DNA from: Arthrinium phaeospermum
Lineage: Eukaryota; Ascomycota; Sordariomycetes; Amphisphaeriales; Apiosporaceae
NCBI GenBank assembly: GCA_006503535.1
Contig: QYRS01000001.1
Coordinates: 2,046,001 to 2,110,000 of the forward strand
Length of the DNA: 64,000 nucleotides
Direction of reading: 5' to 3'
The translations under genes and the position numbers were made by a program. The notes below the pieces were generated by a model. That model saw only the letters and a program-made list of their open reading frames with translations, was not told where the DNA came from and searched no databases. Below are positions 46,398 through 56,121 of this stretch, in pieces. Within the stretch, counting starts at the first letter, position 1. Every line of letters starts with the position of its first letter.

Positions 46398-46644
46398 AAA
46401 AGGGGGCACCGAATATTTATAATTTACCCTATCTCATCTGATACAAATTGTGCTCTTTTCCCGTCCTCCATAATCATCGTGAGTAAGTAAACACCAATCC
46501 TTCCGCCCTAGAAACCAAGGAGACTCCAAGTCCACTCGGAATCCGCAAAGCCAAATACAGAATAGGAGAGCTGCGCATAGCGACCAGCGCGATACAAGCA
46601 AAGATCTAGCTGGCTGACACCTAACACCAAGTTCCTGCCAACGG

Positions 46645-48138
46645 CTACTCCCTCTTCACAGCGCCGGAGCTTTCGGCAATTGACGCTGTAGCAGCCGGCG
46701 CCCTCGCTGCAGTACCATCTACAGTACTGTAATCAACCGTCTTACCAGGCACCGTAGGCTTGCGGAGGCGGCGTCGGAGATCATACTCATCAAATGCGGT
46801 TGTGAACCAAGGCTCAACGTCAGAGAGATCCTCGATCCTTTCAGCCGGCGCTACTTGGACAGGATGACCTTCTGGGAAAGCGGATCGTCGATCTGGTATA
46901 GCAGTGTAGTGTCCAGGGCGACGCCGTTTCCATGTAGTAGTGTTATCAAGGGTGCTGAAGTCAACTATGTTATGAACGTGCGGACCTGGGTAATAATATA
47001 GAAAGTCTCTATAGGCGATGTCAGGAAGAGGATCGACGACAGAGTGACCCTCCGCCCTTGGGGCCGGCGCTGCGTTAGCATCATGGCCTTCTGCGAATGC
47101 GGGTTGCCGATCTGTTCTAGCCGTGTCCCCCTGGCCAGAGCACTGTCGTTTCGATGTCGTCACGTCGTCGTCGTCGTCAGAGCGACCACGCTTGCGGCTA
47201 GCCGAACCACAGTCGCGCTCACGCATATCGTCGCCACATCCATCATCGCCATGGTCATTCTCGACCGGTGGAGAGAGAGAAACCGTGGTGCTAGGGATTG
47301 CCAAATTATCAGAATGCCGTAGCTCTGGCGTATCGCATCGCAGACTGCTCGCAGGAGGCGTGGGCGGGAGCACCACGTCTGCGTCTCGCGCTGCCTCCTC
47401 GCGTTTCTGCGCCTCCAGGTCCTGTTGCTTCTGGAGTTCTTCCTGCGCCTCCATCTCCTGCTGCTTCTGAATCTCTTCCTGCCGTTGTGCCTTCTCTTTC
47501 TCCTTCTTTGCGTTCTCACTTGCCCTGTGTCTCAGGAATCGCTCGATCCTCCGTTTCCTTGACCGTTCGAACCATATGCGATCATTCTCTTCCCTCTCTA
47601 CTTGTTCTTTTGTCTTGACCGCGGCGCCCATGATATCGCCAAAGAACAACGCCAAAGAGCTCATGTCCAGCTCACGGAAAAAGCGCCTCAATGATTCGCC
47701 CCATGGGTTTGGTTTCGGCCGATTCAGGGTCGACTTCGGGTCCCAGCCATCGGCGGCGAGCGCGTCTTGACCAAAGGGCCTCTCGAGAACTTCTTCTAGC
47801 TGGGACGGAGGCCATTCCGGGCCGTACCAACGCTGAAAATATGTCCTGGTTTGTTCGATACATTCGTAGATCTCGAAAAGACGCTTCTTGCGACGTTGTT
47901 CGAACTTGAACTCGAACTCTTGGCGCGTATCCGATTCATTGGCCAAGTCCTTGAGGTCAAGTAGGAATGCATCGACATCTTGGATCTGTACGGTTTGGGT
48001 ATTGTACTTGTCCCAAAGTTCGTGGAAGCCGTCCTGCTCATCCATGCCAAATTTATGGGAAGGCCACTTGTTCCACGGGAACGAGGGGTCGTATTTAGGT
48101 CGTTCGGAGCGGTGGTAATAGCGGCAGCGGTAAGACAT
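46645..48138 (-). CDS. Hypothetical coiled-coil protein
   Basis: An intact 497-aa frame, no introns. The N-terminus (MSYRCRYYHRSERPKYDPSF) is basic and aromatic. A helical region follows (FEFKFEQRRKKRLFEIYECI, EVLERPFGQDALAADGWD). A long Glu/Gln/Lys coiled coil covers about 195-245 (KKEKEKAQRQEEIQKQQEM). The C-terminal half is disordered, with a basic/acidic patch (RKRGRSDDDDDVTTSKRQC) that could act as a nuclear signal, and loosely repeated units containing RRSAFPEGHPVQVAPAERIE-like text. I recognise no family. It is convergent with the Hsp70-like gene and divergent from the kinase gene. Confidence 0.65.
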   Translation of the reverse strand: MSYRCRYYHRSERPKYDPSFPWNKWPSHKFGMDEQDGFHELWDKYNTQTVQIQDVDAFLLDLKDLANESDTRQEFEFKFEQRRKKRLFEIYECIEQTRTYFQRWYGPEWPPSQLEEVLERPFGQDALAADGWDPKSTLNRPKPNPWGESLRRFFRELDMSSLALFFGDIMGAAVKTKEQVEREENDRIWFERSRKRRIERFLRHRASENAKKEKEKAQRQEEIQKQQEMEAQEELQKQQDLEAQKREEAARDADVVLPPTPPASSLRCDTPELRHSDNLAIPSTTVSLSPPVENDHGDDGCGDDMRERDCGSASRKRGRSDDDDDVTTSKRQCSGQGDTARTDRQPAFAEGHDANAAPAPRAEGHSVVDPLPDIAYRDFLYYYPGPHVHNIVDFSTLDNTTTWKRRRPGHYTAIPDRRSAFPEGHPVQVAPAERIEDLSDVEPWFTTAFDEYDLRRRLRKPTVPGKTVDYSTVDGTAARAPAATASIAESSGAVKRE

Positions 48139-48454
48139 GATGCTCCACGTGTGGATGTGTCGCTATTGATGCTTCTCTGGAATGGTAAGGAGCATTGATG
48201 GACTGGTTGTGTGCAGTGAGAGGTCGTGAATTGAGGAAGAAGCGAGGTGGGCGGGGGAGGTCTTGTACTTGAACAGCCCAGGCGGGTCCGTGCGCTCATC
48301 ACAGCGCATCGAAAGCCAAGCTCAGGGATATGCAGCCAGCCTTGTGTAACACGGCGTTCGACTCGAGCAATGCATAAAACAGGCAGCAGCCCCCTCTCCT
48401 CGAGCGTGCAATTGCGCAGACTTCTCCCCTTTCACCATTCACTGCTGTTCCCTC

Positions 48455-50290
48455 ATGCCTAGCACTATGTCATCCAACCCGCGACCAACCGTTGAAACCT
48501 GCGATGTGCGAAGCGAGACCACCGCTTCATTCTCCGAGAATGATGTCGGGGATCGATTGAACACAACGAGGGCGGTTTACGACGAGTTGCCTGCTCTCGA
48601 AACCCTGAGCCTGGGCCCTGATGACAGACTGGTGGGTGTGTCGCACGACCGCACCATAACCAGAGGCCCTTCCGGCAACCTGTACAAAATCCCCCAAACG
48701 CACGCTCGTGCGGATTGCAACTTGAATATCTCGAACCTCCCGCTGGCCGTCATTTTCAACCCAGAAAGTGACGAGCTGATCCTCCGGAACAGGGATAGGC
48801 ACGACTTGTTCTACATCCAGGCACTTGCACCCCTGGAGGCATGCGAGGAGCAAACCCCTATTCTACCTAGAGAGTATGCCATCCTACCACCTGGCGCGTG
48901 GCGACTCCTAGACCATCAACAGCAGAGGCGTCTGGACTTCCACTGGCGACCCCGCACTTTTCGTGCCTCGCTACGCCCTGCACAAGCACTCGGTGCCCCT
49001 TCCTCGGGCGCAGGAGCACTGAAGCGCGAGGCCCCGGACGACCACGCCAATGTCGGCGCCTTGGTGGACGCCAAAAAGATGCGGACGGCCGAAGACAGCT
49101 GCATGCCAGAGGGACCTTTCCGAGTCGCAGCGATGTTGCAGGATCACAGCCCTGTTGCATCGACAGCCGGTCCGGCGATAGAGAACCCGGCTACAGATAC
49201 CTTGGCTCCCGCGACGAGCGACGAGATTCAAGCAACGGCTCCGGGCAATGCCCTTCTCCACCTCCCTCTTCGACAGGCGATGAGTATTGGCTCAGGTGGC
49301 GTGGAGAAGTACGTCCTGACGAAGCAGCATGCTATTGCCGACCAGAGCGCGGCGCAGGTCTTTGCCGCCCTGCAGATGGGGCTGCCCTTATCAGGCCAGC
49401 GCCGGAAACAGGAGGTCGTGCCCGAACTCATCGTGGTAAAGGTCTTGAAAGCTAGGGAAGATGATGCTTCCGGCGTCCGTAAAGCTGCTGAAGACTGGCA
49501 GAAAGAGTTTGGTATCCACAAGGCTTTGGATCATGTGAGTATCACGTCTCATTAACCATTCTCTGTCGTCAGCTTTCCACTGGTTTTGACGCCTGGCAGC
49601 CGTCTATTGTGCGACTCTACGGTGGCGACGGACGATTCCTGTCGCTGTATATGGAGCACGTCGCTGGAACAGACCTTTCCGGAATGAACAGCAACGCGCA
49701 ATTCGTAGGCCGTCCCGAAGATGCGTTTCGCATTGCCCATGACTGCGCTGCGGCACTGCTGTACATCCACGAGCAGGGATACCGCCACAACGACATCAAG
49801 CCGGCGAATATCCTGTGGGACGGGACGCGCGCTGTGGTCTGCGACTTTGGCATCGCCTGCAAGTCTGGGGTGGAATGGGGAAACTGTGGAACGTCAGGGT
49901 ACCTCGCCTTTGAACTCCGGGACGGAGATAACGATGAGAAGGCAAGTGGCGCCCTGGACGTCTGGGCCTTGGGTATCACCTTGCTGTACGTCCTCGGCGA
50001 GATGGAGTTGCCGGAGTTGCGGGCCGACGGACTTGCATCCTGGTCGGTCGCAGAGATGAGAAAAGATAAAAAAGATGAGGATAAAAAGAAGGGTCTACAA
50101 AACGAGGCTTTACAGAATGAAAGACTGGCTGAAGAAAGTGAATGGTATCAAGAACCAGATGATGCAGACAACGGGACTGTCTGAAGATGAACAGCAGCTG
50201 CGTGGGGTCGTGTTGGATATGCTTGAAGAGGATCCGGCACGTCGCATCACGATGAGGGAGGCGGTAGAAGAATTGGCGAGCTTGGTGTAG
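48455..50290 (+). CDS. Protein kinase with unusual HND catalytic motif, one frameshift near the end
   Basis: Exon 1 is 48455-49534 and exon 2 starts at 49573 after a 38-bp intron (GTGAGT...CAG). The N-terminal 170 residues (LPLAVIFNPESDELILRNRD, PPGAWRLL) resemble the beta-rich module in front of many lineage-specific fungal kinases. The kinase domain has ELIVVKVLK (Lys329), a Glu in the next helix, YRHNDIKPANIL (Asp434, Asn439), VCDFGIACK (DFG 451-453) and GTSGYLAFE. The HRD motif is HND. The frame stops at 50184, but the neighbouring frame from about 50090 holds the end of the domain (EQQLRGVVLDMLEEDPARRI and TMREAVEELASL) and stops at 50290. The shift lies near A-runs at 50060-50100. Complete key residues suggest activity unless the shift is real. 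Confidence 0.75.
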
Positions 50291-50547
50291 TCTGACCAAG
50301 TGTGGATATCTCAAGTGGGCACCTGGATTGGGAGGCGTTGGAATTCATTTGGACAGACAGCATATTGGATCAGCTGGCAAGCTGCTGGCAGCAGGTCGAC
50401 GTGGGAGAACAGACACATAGTGCGGGTGGGAAAAGGTAAATTGAGCAGTACATAGGATACATACGAAGGAACAAGGTGGATGAAAGTGGGACCGTATGCC
50501 AAGAAGCTTCGTGCAGAGTCGGATTGCTAGAAAGCGTAGTGCCACGG

Positions 50548-50553
50548 TTCGAA
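50548..50553 (+). repeat. Right junction motif TTCGAA
   Basis: Same hexamer as 22758-22763. To its right A+T-rich repeat sequence begins at once (TTATAATAATAAATATT). Confidence 0.5.
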
Positions 50554-53500
50554 TTATAATAATAAATATTAAAAATTTAAAATAATTTATTATAATAATA
50601 AAATTTTATAATATTTTAATTTATATATAAAGATTTAAAAATTATTAAAAAAATTCGCCGTATTTATAAAACCTTTATTAATAATATTTTTTTTTTTTTA
50701 ATACTTTTAAAAATTATTTACGTTATTTTAACGTTATTTTTTCGTTTTTTATTAAAAAAATATTATTATTTTTTTTATTAATTTTTTTTAATATATTATA
50801 TATAATATATAAATAATAAAAAATAAATAAAATATAAATTAATAATAATAAATAAATAAATATTTTAAATATTTTAAATAATAATTAAATTAAACTTTTT
50901 TAAATAATTTTTAAACCCTTTTTTATTATAACTTTCGTTTATAATTATTTATTAGTTTAAAATAAACCCGGAGTTTACGATAATATTATATTTAATTATT
51001 GAAAAAAGAATTACTTATTCGTATTATATAAACTTAAAATTTATTAAAAATTATTTATATTAAATAATAAAATTTTTAAAATTAATATATATAAATATCG
51101 ATTCTATATAAATTTTTAAAAAAAGTTTTTAAAAGTAAATATAAATTCTCGCAATAAACGCTCCTTAAAATTTATAATTTATCTCTTTTTTTTATTATAT
51201 ATATATATATTATTATTTATTATTTTAATCTTTTATATATTATTAAATATATATATATTATTTAAATTTTAATATTTATTTATATATATAATAAATATTA
51301 ATATTAATAACGATATTATATTGTACACGTTTATAAAAGACGCTTTTAATAACTCCAAAAAAGCTATTTTATTAATTATACGTTATAATATTTTAAAATT
51401 AAAATATTTCGTTAAATTTATTAACCCGTTAAAATTAAAATATCCTAATATCGTTAAAATCGTTAATAATATAATATTTTTAAAACCGAAATAAAAAATA
51501 ATTTTATATTTATATTCCTTTTTTATCGTTTAATAAAAAATAAAAACGAAAAAAGAAATCGAAAAAAATAACGATTAATTCTTTTACGATTTTAATAATA
51601 AATATTACGTTTTTATAAAATTAAAAAAAAGTTATATAAATATAAAAAAAAAGCCGCGTTAATCCTTAATCGTTATTTAAAAATTCGCCGTAACGAAATA
51701 ATAAAATAAATAATATTAAAATATCGATAAACGGGAAATAAAAAAATTAAAATTAACGAATAATTTTTTAATAAATATTATTATCGATTTATTATTAATC
51801 GATTATTATATAATTAATTAATTTATATATTTACTCGATTTAATTTATTATATAAAAAGTAATAAATTTTATATAAATTTTCTTTTTAATATAAATAATA
51901 AATTAACGTCCTCTATAGAACGGATTATTATTTTATTTAAAAAGTTATTTTTAAATTATTTTTTAATTAAGTTTTTTAAATTTTTTATTAATAAATTTAA
52001 TATAGCTTTTATAAAAGATCGTATCGTTATTTTTTAATAACTCTTTTTTTTAAAATAATTTCGATTATTAAAATAATATTTAAAAATTAATAATTTTTTA
52101 TAATATTTAATTCCGTATTATACTTAAATATTTAAATTTTTATATAAATATAAAATAATATTATTTATAAAAAATTATAAAATAAATAAAATAATTAATA
52201 ATAATATTAATAAACGTATAATATTTATTAAATTAATATATTATAATTCGATTTAAAAAAATTTAATTCCTTTATCGTTATTTAAAATATTATATATTTT
52301 AAAACTATATATATTATAATTTAAAAAAATTATTATTTTTTTAAATCGATAAATATTTTAAGCAAGGATTCGAAGTTATGTTTTTTTATTTTAAACCTAG
52401 TTATAAATAAACGGAAAGAATTATATTATTAATATAAATTTTTCTTATTAATTTTATTAATCGATATTTATTTAATATAGAAATAAAATATAATTTTTTA
52501 AAATAAAAAATAATATTTAATATTCGTTATAAAAACATTTTATATAATAATTTATTTTAATATTAAATTATTATTAATTAATTATATAATTATTAAAAGA
52601 ATTATTAAAAAATTAATTTAAATATTAAATATAAATAAAATTAATAAACGTTTAATAAATATATTGATTTATTTATTATAATATAATTTTTAAATTTATT
52701 ATTTATTTAATAAATTAAACTTTATTTTAAATATTTTAAATCGATTATAAATTTTTTATAATATTAATTAAAACGATAAATTTATTATTTTTAATACGAT
52801 TTAATTAAATATAAAAATTTATATATATTATATACGCTTTAAAGCTTTTATAGCTTTTAAAATAAAATAAAAGTTTAAATAATATATTAAAAACATAAAT
52901 ATTATACGTTAATTATTAAAAGAATTATAACCGTTAAATATTATAAAAAAATATTAAAATTTTTTTTAAATAAAGTATTTTATTTAAATTTTATAATAAT
53001 TTATTATATTATATAAATTAAAATAAAAAACAATGATTTTATATTCCGTAAAAATTTATCGAATATTATATTATAATAATTTATAATAATAAATTTATTT
53101 TAAAAAAATTAAAATATTTAAAAATTTAAATAATTTAATAATTTAATAAAAAATATTAAATAAAGAAATATTAAAATATTATATAACGTATAATTTAAAT
53201 TAAATATTTCATTAAAAACCGTATAAAAAGTATAAATTAATAGTTTATAAAAATTTATTATTAATATAAATAATTATAATCGATTTTATTATTAATTTAT
53301 TTTATATATTTATAATTAAAATATTTTAATAAATTAAAAAAAAAAATTACTTTATTTAATTATTTATTATTTTATATTTTATATTTAAACGAACTAAATT
53401 AATCCTTAATAATAAAAATATATTATAAAAAATTAAAAAAAGTTATTATTCGTTTTTTTTTTAATTAATTAAGGAATTCTTAAAAATATAATTTTCGATA

Positions 53501-54959
53501 AAAACTTTAAATTTATATTAAATTTTTAAATTAATTTTTAAAAAACGTTTAATATTTATTTTTTAATAATTAACGCTTATTATTTTTAAATCAATAATTT
53601 ATTTAAATATAAAAATTAAATAATTAAGATTATAATTAAATATTATATAATTTTATATATTTAAATAAATTTTAAGTTAATATAATATTATTTTTATAAT
53701 AAAATTTAAACTTTATTTTTATAAAAACGATTTATATAAGTTTTTATAAAATATTATTTAATTATAAACTCTTTAATTTATAAAAGTTTTTAATAAATAT
53801 TATAAAAAATCCGCGTTTTTATAAAAAAATTCGCTTTATAAAAAGTTTTTTATAAAAAGACGTAAAATTTATAATATCCTTTATTTTTTTTAAAATAAAA
53901 ATTAAATATAATTAAACTTATTAATTAATAAAGTTTATTATTAAATAATATATATTTATAACTTTATTATAAATATTATTTATTAAATAAACCTTTAAAA
54001 AAGTATTTATAATAACGTTTAAGTTTTTAAAAAGTATTTAAATATATTAAAAAATTAATTTATCAATTAAATTTATTTAATAATTCCCGAATTTATTTAA
54101 TAATTTTTATCGCTTATTTATTTTAATATTTAATAATAACGAGGATTTTTTTTATTATAAAATTCCCCCTTTTAAACTAATTAAAGTTAATTAAAATATC
54201 GAGAGTTATAAAAATATATAAAATAAAAATAATCTTTTAATATCGCATTTAAAAAAATAAATTTTAATATTTAATTAAATAGAAAAGTTATAATTATAAA
54301 TATAATTTATAAAAAGCCGAATATTTATTATTTAACTTTGAAAAATTAATCGATAAATATTAAAATAAATATAAAAAAAAGCCTTTAAATAAAAAAATTA
54401 TTTTAAATAATTAAATATAAAATATATTATAATATTTTGTCACAGTGCTAGAATAGGCCTAGGCTCGAGGGGTCTTCAGGGCCCCTTTAGGGCTATATAG
54501 TACCAGCAGCCTGCCCCTCTTAATTGAAAAAGGATAAGCGTAAGCTTTATCTTATACAACTACCTAACGATAGACTCGATACCTAAACTACACTAAACAA
54601 CCCTTATATATTTAAATTAATAAAAATAAATAATAATAAAGAATTATTAATAAATAATAAAAAGAATTTTTTAATAACGATAATAAAATTATTAAATTAT
54701 TTAAACGTAAGTAAAAAAGGTTTCGAAAATACCCTTTATTAAGCTAGGTTAAAGCCGTTTCTTAAAAGGTATTATTTAAACGAAAACGCGAAAAATTTCA
54801 TAAAACGCCTATTAATTAAATACGATAAAATAATTAATTATAATAAATATAATAAATAATAAGACGAGTATTTTAATTTATAAAATATAAATAAGAATTA
54901 TATAAATTATAAATTAATAATTATTAAAGGTAATAACGTTTTTTTTTACCTCGACAATT
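50554..54959 (+). mobile_element. Right internal part of the RIP-mutated LTR retrotransposon
   Basis: 4.4 kb of almost pure A+T, complementing 18328-22757. No frames survive. The last 350 bp (54610-54959) are less mutated, with readable but unassigned words such as CGAAAACGCGAAAAATTTC. A short GC-balanced patch at 54438-54600 interrupts it. Confidence 0.75.
54438..54600 (+). mobile_element. Non-RIP-mutated 160-bp patch, possible solo LTR
   Basis: Starts TGTCACAGTGCTAGAATAGG and ends ACACTAAACA, so it has the TG...CA ends of an LTR and a TATA-like CTATATAG. It keeps normal GC content within heavily mutated sequence, suggesting insertion after RIP. I find no convincing target duplication. Confidence 0.4.
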
Positions 54960-55125
54960 TAATACGTTACTTAATAAGGGGTTAATATACGAACCTTATT
55001 AATAAGCTTATTAATAAATAAGTACATTAATATTTTTAAAGTGTTAATATAGCTTTAATATATTCTAGGATATTTATCCTTCCTAATTTACCTATTTTAA
55101 CCTATATACTTAAACCTATATATTA
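54960..55125 (+). repeat. Right LTR (166 bp) of the nested retrotransposon
   Basis: Pairs with 18162-18327. It keeps more C and G (for example CGTTACTTAATAAGGGGTTA versus CGTTATTTAATAAAGAGTTA on the left). Ends CCTATATATTA, followed by TTTAT and the resumed 1-kb element. Confidence 0.8.
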
Positions 55126-55733
55126 TTTATAATCGATAATATATATTATAAAAAACTAATTTAAATATAAGCTTTATTATAACCTTACGCTTAATATATT
55201 TTATATCTTTTTAAAACTCTTTTTTTAATTTTACTTTTAAAGTTTTATAATATTAAAATAAATAATTTCGTATTAATTATCCTCTATTTTTTTAAATAAT
55301 TTATAATATATTTAACGCCGATTAATCTTAGAAATCTTCGTCGCTATAATAAATAAGTATAATAAATACTTTTTAATATTAAACAGCTATATAGTAAATA
55401 ATATATAGTTATATTAAATAAAAAACTTTTAAATAATTAATAGAGGAAGTAAAGATAGCTTTTTATACGCAATTTATTAAGTTATTACGACCGGAAATAA
55501 AACCGAAATTAAAAAAAGAATTTTATAATTACCGATATATTAGCCGTTATTAAGCTTTTATCGATTTATAAAAGTTATAATTATTAAAATTTTTAAGAGT
55601 TTTAAAAGTATTAAATATAATACCTTATTTTTAAGTTTATTATTTTTAAAGTAACCTACTCTTTATAAGTCTTTTATTTCTACCGGGAAACCTTAGTACG
55701 AATCGAAAAAAAAAAAAGAAAAAAAGAAAAAAG
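55126..55733 (+). mobile_element. Right (3') part of the split 1-kb retroelement, with poly(A) tail
   Basis: Resumes at TTTATAATCGATAATATAT, exactly where 18161 stopped relative to the intact copy. It shares long stretches with the reverse complement of 10244-10850 (TTTATAAGTCTTTTATTTCT, CGGGAAACCTTAGTACGAAT) and ends in an A-rich tail. Confidence 0.85.
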
Positions 55734-55747
55734 ATGCTAAAGAGAGC
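55734..55747 (+). repeat. Target-site duplication of the outer insertion, right copy (ATGCTAAAGAGAGC)
   Basis: Partner of 17751-17764. It shows that the 38 kb between them entered a single site. Confidence 0.85.
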
Positions 55748-56121
55748 CTAACGACCACTAATATCGCAGCACATCAAATGAGAAAAGAGTTGATTGTCCA
55801 TGGCCTCATGCTTATGCTAGAAAACTTGTTTTAGTTGGAGGCAGTATGCAGGAGAGCTGCATGTCAGAGCAGGCCATCTGTCAAAGCCACTCGCCCGGAT
55901 ACGCGTGTTAAATTCGAAACTACCGAGAGCCCTGTCCCGCCCCATTTCAAACTGTCTTCAAGACACTTACAACCCGATGTAACTTCCAAAAGTATCTTGA
56001 AGCTCTTGAGCTGGTGCTGTTTCCCTCCCCAAAAGTATTTGACTGATTAGACTCTACGTCTGCTTTTTACCACCTTCTTAGTCGATTGCATTCCTATCTG
56101 TATAGGTCTACACTGTCGGAA

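Larger units (their letters stand above)
22758..50553. mobile_element. 27.8-kb gene island with a DUF3435 recombinase, TTCGAA at both junctions (Starship-like candidate)
   Basis: Both edges are sharp: AT-rich repeat, then TTCGAA (22758-22763), GC-balanced genes, then TTCGAA (50548-50553) and AT-rich repeat again. The island carries ten genes, none RIP-mutated, including an intact tyrosine recombinase of the DUF3435 family that mobilises Starship elements. A captain normally lies at one end and reads inward; here it is internal (37208-39880, reading left). The island may therefore be composite, or the true Starship may be only the part to the left of about 41 kb. The 6-bp match at the edges could be the recombinase's target duplication, or chance. 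Confidence 0.55.

Noticed and set aside
28593..50290. Direct assignment as a Spok-type spore killer
   Set aside because: Nuclease-like and kinase domains are present, but in separate genes 18 kb apart, with no long N-terminal coiled coil in the same protein.
50500..50560. tRNA fragment suggested by GGTTCGAAT at the right island junction
   Set aside because: The hexamer resembles a T-loop, but the flanking bases cannot form a T-stem and no acceptor or anticodon arm is found upstream.
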